Source: Streptomyces parvus
Lineage (GTDB): Bacteria > Actinomycetota > Actinomycetes > Streptomycetales > Streptomycetaceae
Direction: 5' to 3'
Length of the DNA stretch: 64,000 bases
Assembly: GCF_014648875.1 (NCBI RefSeq)
Contig: NZ_BMRY01000011.1
Coordinates: 124,001 to 188,000 of the forward strand
In this document: positions 25,471-34,314 of the stretch, in pieces
Layout: each line of letters begins with the position of its first letter
Numbering within the stretch: the stretch's first letter is position 1
Notes under the pieces: generated by a model
The model's database searches: none
Told to the model about the DNA's origin: nothing
What the model saw: only the letters and a program-made list of their open reading frames with translations
Translations under genes and position numbers: made by a program

Positions 25471-26193
25471 TCACGCGGCCGGGCGGGCTCCCGCCAGTAC
25501 GGCGCTGTGCACGGCGCGGGCGATCCGCGCACCCCAGGCCGAGCGTGGTCCGGCGAAGGGTTCGCCGCCGTCGGGCCCCGGTTCGGGGGCGGCGACGCAC
25601 ACGGCGTCGGTCGGGGTGCCCGAGCAGTCGAGTCCGGCGTCCAGCAGGGCCTGGACCTTGGCCTCGGTGGCGGTGGCGACGGCGTTGACGAGGGCGGCGT
25701 CGGAGAGCGCCACGGGCAACGTGACGACGATGTTGACCGTGCCGGGCCGGAACGAGGGCGCCCGGTCGTCGTCGGGGGCCGCCGCCCAGCCCCGTACTCC
25801 GAGGCCCGCCGTGACGGTCGCCGTGACTCCGCCGTCCCGGGCGGTCGTGTACGCGGCGACGTCGGCGGCGGTCATCAGTCCGGCCCCCGGGCCGGTGAGC
25901 CCTTCCGCCGCCGCGATCTCGGCGAGGTGGCGGTCCGGGTCGAGGCGCGGGTAGCCACCGGGGACCTGGGCGTTGAGGATCCAGGCGCGGGGGCCGATGC
26001 CGCCGCCGAGGACCGCGCTGCTGCACACCCGCACATCCGGCCCCAGCCGCCACACGAGGTGGTGGAGGTGCTGTCCGTCCTCGCGCCGGTCGCGCAGTTC
26101 GCCGCGTTGCGCGGGCAGCCCGAGACGTACGGAAGAGATGGCGCACCCCTGGTGGTTCGGCGGGTCGGCGGTGGTCCGTCCTGCGGCCGCCAC
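25471..26193 (-). CDS. cbiZ: Adenosylcobinamide amidohydrolase CbiZ
   Basis: 240 aa. CbiZ hallmarks: VRVCSSAVLGGGIGPRAWILNAQVPGGYPRLDP, GAGLMTAADVAAYT, VTATVTAGLGVRGWA, GTVNIVVTLPVALSDAALVNAVATATEAKVQAL and SGTPTDAVCVAAP. It cleaves adenosylcobinamide to adenosylcobyric acid, letting cells salvage incomplete corrinoids. The annotated GTG start at 26193 is tentative, since the first 40 residues are poorly conserved. It is convergent with the carnitine operon. A B12-type transporter locus lies 1.4 kb away but appears inactivated. Confidence 0.92.
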   Translation of the reverse strand: MAAAGRTTADPPNHQGCAISSVRLGLPAQRGELRDRREDGQHLHHLVWRLGPDVRVCSSAVLGGGIGPRAWILNAQVPGGYPRLDPDRHLAEIAAAEGLTGPGAGLMTAADVAAYTTARDGGVTATVTAGLGVRGWAAAPDDDRAPSFRPGTVNIVVTLPVALSDAALVNAVATATEAKVQALLDAGLDCSGTPTDAVCVAAPEPGPDGGEPFAGPRSAWGARIARAVHSAVLAGARPAA

Positions 26194-26421
26194 GGTCCGC
26201 CGATCCTATGCGAGCCCCGGGGGCTCACCCGATTGGCCTAACGCGTTCCGGAGTGGCCCGGCGCCGCCGCACGGGGCCGGGGCCCCGCACCGGGCTTCCG
26301 GGACCCATGATCGGGGCGGGCGGGCGGTTGCAGCGTCCATGCGGGTGAGGCGCGATGGAAGCCGGACGCGCCACCTCCGGTGGAGCCAGCCACAGGGCGT
26401 GCCCGAGAGGAGGAATCGGTT

Positions 26422-27486
26422 ATGGGAGCCGCTGACGGTTTCACGGATTCCGGAGAACTCGACGGTCTGACCGTGTACGACAACGACGGCGAGAAGGTCG
26501 GCAGTGTGGGCCGGGTGTACGTCGACGACGACACCGGCAAGCCCGACTGGGTCACGGTCAAGACCGGCATGTTCGGTATGAAGGAGAGCTTCGTCCCGCT
26601 CGCCGGAGCCCGTCGAGTGGGTTCCGACCTGCACGTCGCCCATCCGAAGGAGAGCGTCAAGGACGCGCCCCGGGTGGACGCGGACGCGCACCTCTCCGTG
26701 GCCGAGGAGGAGGAGCTGTACCGGCACTACGGCCTGAGCAGGAAGTCCGGCAACCTCGGTGACAACCGGCCGGGCGGCACGGACGCGCCGACCGTCGCCG
26801 GGACCGGGGCGATGGGCGCGGCGGGTGCCGCGGGTGCCGCCGGCGCCGCGGGCACGGCCCGGGGGACCGGAACGCCCCCCACCGCCAAGGCGACCGGGAA
26901 GGCGACAACCACCGGGACGAGCGCCGGGATGGCCGGCGCGGGAACGACAGGAGCTGCGGGCATGGCAGGAGCAGGCAGCGGTACGGGCAGGCACCGCGAC
27001 ACGGACGCCTCCACCACGGCGCGCCCGCTGGCGGGCGCCGGTGCGGGCACGTCCCGGTCGGCCGACATGAGCGGCAAGGACGAGATGATCCGCTCCGAGG
27101 AGCAGCTGCACGTCGGCAAGGAGGAGTACGAGAGCGGCAAGGCACGGCTGCACAAGTACGTGGTGACCGAGGAGGTCACCCGGACGGTGCCGGTCTCCCA
27201 CGAAGAGGTGCGGGTGGTCCGTGAACCGCTCCAGCCCGGCGAGAAGACCACCGGGACCACGGACTTCGGCGAGCAGGACGTCGAGGTCACGCTGCACGCG
27301 GAACGCGCCACCGTCCGCAAGGAGGCCGTGCCGGTGGAGCGGGTCCGGCTGGAGACCAACCGGGTCACCGAGCAGAAGGAGGTCTCCGCCGAGATCCGCA
27401 AGGAGAAGATCGACTACGCGGACGGCAAGGACATGGGCACCGGCAAGGACACCGGTGGCGAGTTCGGCCAGGGCCGGCGCCGCTGA
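26422..27486 (+). CDS. PRC-barrel and DUF2382 domain protein
   Basis: 354 aa. An N-terminal PRC-barrel (about 8-95: GLTVYDNDGEKVGSVGRVYVDDDTGKPDWVTVKTGMFG) is followed by a Gly/Ala/Thr-rich linker of about 110 residues and a C-terminal DUF2382 domain (about 220-335: RSEEQLHVGKEEYESGKARLHKYVVTEEV, VPVSHEEVRVVREPL). GAGGAGG lies 8 nt before ATG 26422. DUF2382 proteins are widespread in actinobacteria and cyanobacteria and often stress-linked; no biochemical role is established. The linker's Ala/Gly repeats come from GCC/GGC-rich tandem DNA. Confidence 0.88.
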   Translation: MGAADGFTDSGELDGLTVYDNDGEKVGSVGRVYVDDDTGKPDWVTVKTGMFGMKESFVPLAGARRVGSDLHVAHPKESVKDAPRVDADAHLSVAEEEELYRHYGLSRKSGNLGDNRPGGTDAPTVAGTGAMGAAGAAGAAGAAGTARGTGTPPTAKATGKATTTGTSAGMAGAGTTGAAGMAGAGSGTGRHRDTDASTTARPLAGAGAGTSRSADMSGKDEMIRSEEQLHVGKEEYESGKARLHKYVVTEEVTRTVPVSHEEVRVVREPLQPGEKTTGTTDFGEQDVEVTLHAERATVRKEAVPVERVRLETNRVTEQKEVSAEIRKEKIDYADGKDMGTGKDTGGEFGQGRRR

Positions 27487-27603
27487 CCCGTACGACCTCA
27501 GGTGGCCGGAAGGCCGCTCCCACGTCCTCGGGCGCCGGGCGGGCTCGTACCCACGGGTCCGCCCGGCGGGCTGTCCGGGGGCGTTGTCCGTGTGCCCGTC
27601 CGG

Positions 27604-28284
27604 TCAGCGGCGCGGCAGGAACCGCACCGAGGGGCGGCCGTCGGGACCGTCCGGGGTGACGACCGCCCGCACTCCGTAGACGTCCCTGATGAGTTCCTCG
27701 GTGATGACCTCGGCCGGGGTGCCTCCGGCGACGACGCGGCCGGACTTCATCACGGTGATCCGGTCGCAGAACATCGCGGCCAGGTTGAGGTCGTGCAGGG
27801 CGACGACGCTGGTGACGGGGAGGCCGGCGACCAGGGCGAGCAGGTCCAGCTGGTGCTGAATGTCGAGGTGGTTCGTCGGTTCGTCCAGGAGGAGTTCACG
27901 GGGCTGCTGGGCCAGGGCGCGGGCGATCTGGACGCGTTGGCGTTCTCCGCCGGACAGGGTGTGCCAGGACTGCCCGGCGCGGTCCGTGAGCCCGGTGCGC
28001 CGCAGCGCGTCGGCGACGGCGTCCTCGTCGGTGCGGTCCGGGGCGGACCAGGCGCGCCGGTGCGGGATCCGGCCGAGGCGTACGACGTCGAGGACGCTGA
28101 GGTCGACCTGGGTGACCGCGTGCTGGTCGACGACGGCGATCCGGCGGGCGACGGTGCGTCGGCCGAGACCGGCGAGGGGGTCGCCGTCCAGGGTGACGAC
28201 GCCGGTGTCCGGGGCGAGGAGGCCCGCGAGGATCCGCAGCAGGGTGGATTTTCCGGAGCCGTTGGGGCCGAGGAGTCCGACGGA
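27604..28284 (-). pseudogene. Vitamin B12-type ABC ATPase (BtuD-like), 5' end deleted
   Basis: The frame is open from the TGA at 27604 back to a junction near 28284, about 226 codons. It shows Walker A GLLGPNGSGKST, signature TLSGGERQRVQIA, Walker B ELLLDEPTNHLD and the H-loop VALHDLNLAAMF, all intact. FecE/BtuD ATPases carry about 30 more residues before GLLGPNGSGK, including the start. Here no ATG or GTG exists in frame, and the upstream sequence is permease coding in another frame. The N-terminus and the end of the permease gene were therefore lost in one deletion. Probably no product. Confidence 0.85.
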
Positions 28285-29239
28285 AGATCGCCCCGGCGAG
28301 TGCGGTGACCGGAAGGAGCCGCCGGTGTCCGGAGCCGGTGAGGGCGCGGGCGGCGTGCGGCAGGACCAGGCCGACGAAGCCGATCGCTCCGGCGGCGCTG
28401 ACCAGGGCGGCGGTCAGCAGGGCGGTGGTGCACAGCAGCACGATCCGGGTGCGGGCGACGTTCACGCCGAGCGCGGCTGCGGCGTCCTGCCCGAAGGCGA
28501 AGGCGTCGAGCGTACGGGCGTGGGCCAGGCAGATGACCAGGCAGACGGCGAGGACGGCGGAGCACAGGGCGACCTCGCTCCAGCCGACACCGCTGAGCGA
28601 GCCGAGGAGCCAGAACAGGACCCCGCGGGTCTGCTCGGCGTCGGCGGAGGTCATCACGACGAACGAGGTGAGGGCGGAGAAGAGCTGCATCGCGGCGACG
28701 CCGGAGAGGACGACCCGGTCGGTGGAGCCGCCGAGGGTGTGGCTGAGCAGCAGCACCAGGGCGAAGGAGAGGAGCGCCCCGACGAACGCCCCGGCCGACA
28801 GCGACACCGCTCCCCCGCCGACCCCGAGGACGACCACGACGACCGCCCCGGTGGAGCCGCCGGAGGAGACGCCGAGGACGAAGGGGTCGGCGAGCGGGTT
28901 GCGCAGCAGGGACTGCATCACCGTGCCGCACACCGCGAGCCCGGCGCCGCACACGGCGGCGAGGAGGGTGCGCGGCATGCGGAGGTTCCAGATGATGCCG
29001 TCCCGGATCGGGCTGAGGTCGCTCGCGCCGAAGCCGAGGTGCGCGGCGACGGTGGACCAGACGTCGGGAACGGAGATCCGGGCGGGCCCGATCGTCACGG
29101 CGACCGCGACGGAGGCCAGGAGGAGCAGCAGACCGCTGCTCCAGAGCAGCACGGCGAGCGGCGCGCCGGCCCGGGCGGGGCGGGCGGCGACAGCCGACGG
29201 GTCTGCCATCTTCGCGGCGGTCCGGCTGCCGGTGCTCAC
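28285..29239 (-). pseudogene. Vitamin B12-type ABC permease (BtuC-like), 3' end deleted
   Basis: FecCD-family permease starting at GTG 29239, which overlaps the btuF stop (GTGA). Clear motifs: RMPRTLLAAVCGAGLAVCGTVMQSLLRNPLADPFVLGVSSGGS, SGVAAMQLFSALTSF, WLLGSLSGVGW and GFVGLVLPHAARALTG. Homology stops at RLLPVTALAGAI (about codon 318); family members continue for roughly 30-45 residues with a last membrane helix. Past the junction the frame reads through out-of-frame btuD sequence to 27896. Loss of the last helix and of btuD's start makes the pair non-functional. Confidence 0.85.
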
Positions 29240-30282
29240 CCCGCGAGCCCGAAGTCGCGCAGCCCGGCCGCGACGCGCTCCAGTCCCTCGACGGTCCGGA
29301 TGGTGGGGTTCATGGCCTGGCCGCTGAGCAGCACGTAGCGGCGGTTCTTGACGGCGTCCATCGTCTTCGTGACCGGGTTGGACTCCAGGAACTCGATCTT
29401 CTTCTCGGCACTCTCGGCGGTCTGCATCGTGCGGCTCAGGTCGCCGATGACCAGGACGTCGGGGTTGCGGTCGGCGACGGTCTCCCAGCTGATCTGGGGC
29501 CATTCGTCGTGGGTGTCGTCGAAGACGTTCTTCGCTCCGAGCTCCTTGGTGATGACGCCGGGGGCGCCGCAGCAGCCCGCGAGGTAGGGGGCCTTGGAGT
29601 CGGAGAACCAGTAGAGGAGCGAGGTGTCGGAGGCGTCGATGCCGTCCGTGGCCTTCTACACGCGGGCCCGGAGCTTCTTCACCAGGGCGTCGCCGCGTTC
29701 GGGGACGTCGAACACCTGGGAAAGTTCGCGCACTTCGGTGTAGACGCTGTCCATCGTCAGGGGTGCGGTGCGGGCTCCGTCGCCGCCGCCGCTGTTGTCC
29801 TTGCCGACGCAGTCGGCGGGCGAGACATAGGTCGGGACGCCGAGCTTCTCGAACTGCTCGCGCGGGGCGACACCGCCCTTGGCGAGGGTCGAGGCGAAGG
29901 AGGCGGAGAGGAAGTCGGGTTCCTTGTCGAGGACCTTCTCCGAGGAGGGCCGGTTCTCCGATATCCGCTCGACGCCCGCGTTGGCCTTCTCCAGGCTCTT
30001 CATCACCGGGTCGCTCCAGGTGGCGGTGCCGGCGAGCCGGTCGGCAAGGCCGAGCGAGAGGAGGATCTCGGTGGACCCCTGGTCGACGGAGACGGCCTGC
30101 TGGGGCGGGGCCTTCACCGTGACGGTGCGCCCGCAGTTCTTCAGGGTGAGGGGGAAGCCCTCGGCCTTCTTCCCGTCGGCGGCTCCGGTGTTCCCACCCT
30201 CGCCGCAGGCGGTCAGCAGGAGGAGTCCGGCCGCGAGGAGAGCGGCGGTACGTATCGGGGCGGGGGTGGCCGTGGACAGCAC
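29236..30282 (-). pseudogene. Vitamin B12-type substrate-binding lipoprotein (BtuF-like) with in-frame TAG
   Basis: A 348-codon periplasmic-binding gene broken by one stop. GTG 30282 starts a lipoprotein signal (AALLAAGLLLLTACGEGG, lipobox LTAC). The binding fold then runs in frame to a TAG at 29658-29656 (codon 209), after KKLRARV. Exactly the same frame continues with KATDGIDASDTSLLYWFSDSKAPYLAG, and on to VEGLERVAAGLRDFGLAG at 29236. So it is a nonsense substitution, not a frameshift. The truncated product lacks the second lobe. The gene is directly behind a cobalamin riboswitch and first in btuFCD order. Confidence 0.88.
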
Positions 30283-30357
30283 GAAGGACCTCTGTGTCTC
30301 TGGGCCCAGCCGCGGAGCCCGTCGTACGGTTCCCGTGCCCCGGTGCGGGCGCGGGTG

Positions 30358-30515
30358 CCAGCAGGTCTTCGGACTCGGGTTCGTCCGGGCGGGACGCCTT
30401 CCCGGGGCACGCGAGTGCTCCAGTGGCCGTGGCCCCGCCCGTCCCCCTCACCGCTGCGCGTCAGTTCCGGATTCGCACCGGATTCCCTGACCCCGTCGCT
30501 GGGGTTCGACTGGCC
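30358..30515 (-). promoter_or_regulatory. Cobalamin (AdoCbl) riboswitch
   Basis: On the minus strand the conserved core appears in order: GGGAATCCGGTGCGAATCC, CTGACGCGCAGCGGTGAG, the B12 box GCCACTGG (30427-30420), GGGAAGGC, and GAGTCCGAAGACCTGC. This is the full cobalamin-element consensus. It sits about 75 nt upstream of btuF, where it would shut off expression when B12 is plentiful. The sensor looks intact although all three downstream genes are broken. End points are approximate. Confidence 0.9.
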
Positions 30516-30637
30516 CCGGCAAGTTATCACGCGCCTTCTCGCAGCTCGGGCGCTGTGCGGTGGGTCACGGCCCGCGGGGCCGGTACGGCGCGGGGTCGGC
30601 CCGCCGTACCGGCTGTTCGGGTTCCGCTCGGGCAGAC

Positions 30638-31861
30638 CTACGAAGTCTGGAGGGCGATCACCGCGTTCTGGCCGCCGAAGCCGAAGGAGTGGCTGACGGC
30701 CCGTCGTACAAGGACCTCGCGCGGGCTCTTGGTGACACAGTCGATGGCGAACCCGGGCTCGGGGGCGTCCAGGTTCGCGATCGGCGGGATCACCCCGTGC
30801 TGGAGCGTGAGGATCGTCAGGCCCGCCTCGATGGCGCCGGCCGCCCCCATGCAGTGGCCCAGTACGCCCTTGGGGGCGGTGACGGGCGGCCGGTGCGGGT
30901 AGGCCCGGCCGATGAGGGCGGCTTCGGTGGCGTCGCCCTGCGGGGTCGAGGTGCCGTGCGCGTTGACGTGGTCGACGTCCTCGGCTCGCCAGCCCGCGTC
31001 GCGCAGCGCGGCGTCGACGGCCGCCCGTGCGACCTCCCCGGCCGGGTGCGGGCTGGTGGGGTGGTGGGCGTCGGTGGTGGCCCCGGTCCCCGCGATCAGC
31101 GCTCGGGGGGAGACTCCTCGGGCGCGGGCCTCCTCGGCCCGCTCCAGGACCATGATCGCCGCGCCCTCGCCCATGACGATCCCGGCCCGGTCGGCGGCGA
31201 AGGGGCGGCAGAGGCGGGCGGGGTCGCCGTCCCGCGGCGCCGCGGCGCCGGAGCGGGCGAAGCCGGTCATGGCGACGGGGAACACGATCGACTCGGTGGC
31301 CCCGGCGATGGCGATGTCGCACTGGCCCAGCGTGAGCATGTCCCGGGCCACCGACAGCGCGGTCACCCCGGACGAGCAGGCCGTGCACGGGGCCAGACTC
31401 GGCCCGGTGGCCTTCATCGCGATGGCGATCTCGGCCGCGGGCATGTTCGGGATGGTCAGCAGGATGCCCGACGGTGACGTGGCCTCGGGACCGCGTCGCT
31501 CCAGGGCGACGGCCTGTTCGGTGAGTCCGGCGGATCCTCCGCTGCTGGTGCCGACCACGACGGCGACCCGGGCCCCGTCCCAGTGCGCCGGGTCGAGCCC
31601 GGCGTCGGCGACCGCCTCCCGGGCGGCCAGGAGGGCGAACTTGACGTACCGGCCCATCCGGAACGCGGACCGGCCGCCGACCGCGTCGTCGAGGTCGATA
31701 CCGGAGACCGTACAGGCGAAGTCGACGGCGCAGCCTCGCAGTTCGGGGACGGTGCGGGCGGGTGAGAGGCCCGCGCGGACTCCGTCCCAGGTGGTGTCGG
31801 TGGTGTGGCCGACCGGGGTGATCATCCCCAGCCCTGTCACGGCGATGGCGGGTCGATTCAT
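30638..31861 (-). CDS. Beta-ketoacyl-ACP synthase (KAS II/FabF-like), KS1
   Basis: 407 aa condensing enzyme with the complete triad: Cys162 (CTACSSG), His302 (NAHGTSTP) and His336 (GHCMGAAGAIEA). GFGGQNA at the C-terminus is typical of FabF. Because the Cys is present it is a catalytic KS rather than a chain-length factor. It overlaps the upstream ACP gene by 4 bp (ATGA at 31858-31861), so KS and ACP should be made together. A second KS and a KAS III lie upstream on the same strand. It shares its first-50-residue pattern (RGCAVDFACTVSGIDLDDAVGGRS) with KS2, indicating duplication. Confidence 0.93.
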   Translation of the reverse strand: MNRPAIAVTGLGMITPVGHTTDTTWDGVRAGLSPARTVPELRGCAVDFACTVSGIDLDDAVGGRSAFRMGRYVKFALLAAREAVADAGLDPAHWDGARVAVVVGTSSGGSAGLTEQAVALERRGPEATSPSGILLTIPNMPAAEIAIAMKATGPSLAPCTACSSGVTALSVARDMLTLGQCDIAIAGATESIVFPVAMTGFARSGAAAPRDGDPARLCRPFAADRAGIVMGEGAAIMVLERAEEARARGVSPRALIAGTGATTDAHHPTSPHPAGEVARAAVDAALRDAGWRAEDVDHVNAHGTSTPQGDATEAALIGRAYPHRPPVTAPKGVLGHCMGAAGAIEAGLTILTLQHGVIPPIANLDAPEPGFAIDCVTKSPREVLVRRAVSHSFGFGGQNAVIALQTS

Positions 31862-32133
31862 CGGGTGTTGCTCACCGGCACCGTCGCCTCGGCCGCCGCG
31901 CTGCCGACGGCCGCGTCGATGTACGCGGAGATGTCGGCCAGCGTGGCGTCCTTGTAGAGCTTCTCGGAGTCGGCGTCGACGCCCAGGGTCTCCTTGATGA
32001 TGACGGCGAACTCGGCGACCGCGAGGGAGTCCATCTCCAGGCTGTCCATCGTGGACTCCGGCAGGACCTCGTGGGCGGGCACCTTGAACGTCCCGGTCAG
32101 CACCTCGGTGATCTTGGGGTGAATGGTCGTCAT
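31858..32133 (-). CDS. Acyl carrier protein
   Basis: 91 aa. The phosphopantetheine serine lies in MDSLEMDSLAVAEF near residue 36, the DSL signature of carrier proteins, preceded by an acidic helix and followed by IIKETLGVDAD. ATG 32133 has AGAGGAA about 6 nt upstream. Its stop overlaps the KS1 start by 4 bp. A dedicated carrier with two KSs and a KAS III indicates chain building separate from primary fatty acid synthesis. A longer upstream in-frame start is unlikely. Confidence 0.92.
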   Translation of the reverse strand: MTTIHPKITEVLTGTFKVPAHEVLPESTMDSLEMDSLAVAEFAVIIKETLGVDADSEKLYKDATLADISAYIDAAVGSAAAEATVPVSNTR

Positions 32134-32228
32134 GGTCGTTCCTCTCATCGGGGTCATCGGGTTCGTCCGAGCGGCGGAGGTGAAGGCAGTTGCCCTCCGC
32201 CCGAAATAACTGGAAGGTGATCTTCCGG

Positions 32229-34241
32229 TTACGCCTTCCGGCGAACCGATTCGTCTACGCTCACCTGCGGCTTCTCGAACCATCGGGAGAGCACCGCCGT
32301 GGTTCCCCAGTACGCCAGCAGAACCCCGCGGGTGCCGAGCGCGGCGACCTTCTCACGCAGCGGGCGCCTCCGGCTGCCGCAGACAGGGCGCCGGAATTCC
32401 GCCGCACGGCCTCTGATTCCGGCCCTGCGGCTCCGGTGCCAGGACCCATCGGGGTCGTCGTAGACGTCCGCGTACCGGGGTCCGGCGATCGGCCAGTCCG
32501 ACATCAGCCGCTCGGGCAGGGCGAAGGTGGCCACCAGGGCGGGGGTGTGTTCGGCCACGACGGCGGTGGCCTCCTCCACCGCGTCGGGCAGAAAAGTGAC
32601 CTGATCGGCGGTCAGCCGTCCGGAGGCGAGCAGCTCGCCGCTGTTGCGGGCGATCCAGCGGAGCGCGAAGAGCCGGCGCAACTCGGCCAACCGGTCGCGC
32701 GCCTCCCCTTCGGGCAGGGCGGTGACGGCCTCGGCGAACGCTTCGTCGGCCTGCCGGCAGGCGTACGCCCCGACGCCGCGCAGCGCGGCCGACGACGCGG
32801 CGTTCCAGCGGCCGAGCGGGTCGCCGGGCGGTGCGGCGCTCATCTGTTCGCGGGCTCGGGCGAACCAGTGGTCCTCGACTGCCGCGAAGAGCCGCCCGAG
32901 GAAGGCCGGGTCGTCGAGATCGCCGGGGCCGTCCTCCTCGGCCGTGTCCCGGTCGGTGGCGCTGAAGAGCATCTCGGCGGCGGCCTTGGCGTGGACGGCG
33001 AGGTTGTCACCCTCGGCGGTGATCGCGCCCTCGATGCCGGTGACCAGCTCGGTCATTCCGTTGTTCTCCAACAGCCCCTGGGCTCCGCACCGTTCGCGGC
33101 ACTCGACGATGACGTCGCGGGCCTGCCAGGTGATCCACCCCTTGGCCACGGCGACCAGGCGTTCCGCTTCGTCCCGGTCGGCCCCGGAGGCCGACTCCCA
33201 GGCGTCCAGGGCCCTGCGGTGCAGCAGGCTCATCGCGTAGACGGTGGCCATCGCTCCGGCCAGGGGGCCGTGGTGAGTGCGGTGCGCGTACACCGGGATC
33301 CGCCGGGCGGCGCGCGATCCGGAGATCATCCGGTGGCCGGCGTACCGGACGGCGATGGCCAGGGTGACCCGGGCGGAGCCGACCGCGCAGGCGCTCATGG
33401 AGAGCTTGCCGGGGGTGACCCGGCCGATGGAGGCGAGGAACCGCCTTCTGCGGTTGGGGACTTCGCTGTGGAACCGGCCGTCGTCGCCGATCCGCCCGTG
33501 CTCACCGGCGAGCAGCGCCTCGCGCGGGACGAAGCAGCGGTCGAAGGAGGTGAGGCAGTGGTCGACCGGGGAGCCCATCCGGGCGGGCAGCCGCCGCACC
33601 CGGACGCCGGGCAGGGCGCGGTGGGCGTCGGTGAGCGGGGCGAGGAAGAGGAAGACCCCGTGGTCGATGCCGTCGGCGAGCAACCGGGCCGCCACCACAC
33701 CGGACTTGGGACCCCCGGCGGGGCTGGTGTTGGGCATGAACTTCTGCGCCCCGGCGTGCGGGGTGTGCAGGACGAAGCCGTCGCGTTCGCGGTCGTACGT
33801 CGCGGTCGTCTCGATGGCCGCGGCGTCGTTGCCGTGGGCCACCTCCGTACAGAGGAAGGTGCCCACCCGCCGCATGGCGAGGAAGGCCGACAGATCGCGC
33901 CGGGTGTCGGCGTCGTGGTCGAGGAGGCTGCCGAGGAAGAGGTTGTAGTGGATGCCCGCCACGGTGGTCAGCGCCGGGTCGACGGGGCCGAGCCACTCGT
34001 GGAGGGCGGCCAGCGCCCGGGGGTCCGCGGCCAGTCGGGCGCCGCTGTCGAGCGCGTTGTTGAGGATGCGCAGCCGGTGGTAGGAGAGGGCGAGTCGTTC
34101 ATCGGGGGTGCCGCCACCGGGACGGCGAAACAGTTCTGTCGTCAGCAGGCGGCGCCAGAATCCGTGCTCCTGGCGGAAGTTCGGCCCGAAGAGCACTGCG
34201 GTGAGCAAATCGTTCGTGGACGGGAAGGCCGCGTCATTCAT
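32229..34241 (-). CDS. Acyl-CoA oxidase/dehydrogenase family flavoprotein
   Basis: 670 aa, the length of acyl-CoA oxidases rather than the ~380 aa dehydrogenases. FLCTEVAHGNDAAAIETTATYDRERDGFVLHTP near residue 130 is the oxidase FAD/substrate block. LASIGRVTPGKLSMSACAVGSARVTLAIAVRYA follows, and ERCGAQGLLENNGMTELVTGIEGAITAEGDN gives the likely catalytic Glu (AEGDN). It probably introduces a double bond in an acyl-CoA or acyl-ACP made by the neighbouring KSs. ATG 34241 lacks a clear ribosome-binding site. It lies between ACP and KS2 genes on the same strand. Confidence 0.85.
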   Translation of the reverse strand: MNDAAFPSTNDLLTAVLFGPNFRQEHGFWRRLLTTELFRRPGGGTPDERLALSYHRLRILNNALDSGARLAADPRALAALHEWLGPVDPALTTVAGIHYNLFLGSLLDHDADTRRDLSAFLAMRRVGTFLCTEVAHGNDAAAIETTATYDRERDGFVLHTPHAGAQKFMPNTSPAGGPKSGVVAARLLADGIDHGVFLFLAPLTDAHRALPGVRVRRLPARMGSPVDHCLTSFDRCFVPREALLAGEHGRIGDDGRFHSEVPNRRRRFLASIGRVTPGKLSMSACAVGSARVTLAIAVRYAGHRMISGSRAARRIPVYAHRTHHGPLAGAMATVYAMSLLHRRALDAWESASGADRDEAERLVAVAKGWITWQARDVIVECRERCGAQGLLENNGMTELVTGIEGAITAEGDNLAVHAKAAAEMLFSATDRDTAEEDGPGDLDDPAFLGRLFAAVEDHWFARAREQMSAAPPGDPLGRWNAASSAALRGVGAYACRQADEAFAEAVTALPEGEARDRLAELRRLFALRWIARNSGELLASGRLTADQVTFLPDAVEEATAVVAEHTPALVATFALPERLMSDWPIAGPRYADVYDDPDGSWHRSRRAGIRGRAAEFRRPVCGSRRRPLREKVAALGTRGVLLAYWGTTAVLSRWFEKPQVSVDESVRRKA

Positions 34242-34314
34242 GGTTACGGTCACAACACAGTAACGATCAAGGAACGGCGAGGACACCCCCGCCGTCCCGA
34301 AATGCCCCCGATTA

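Noticed and set aside
27750..28952. 400-codon minus-strand frame over btuD
   Set aside because: Out of frame with the ATPase motifs, which lie in another frame without a start codon.
29656..29658. TAG in btuF as a recoded (pyrrolysine) codon
   Set aside because: No evidence of a recoding system; neighbouring lesions in btuC and btuD favour decay.
27896..30451. One 851-codon minus-strand frame covering the B12 transporter region
   Set aside because: Only its middle is real permease sequence. The first part is a shadow of btuF in the wrong frame and the end is a shadow of btuD past a deletion junction.
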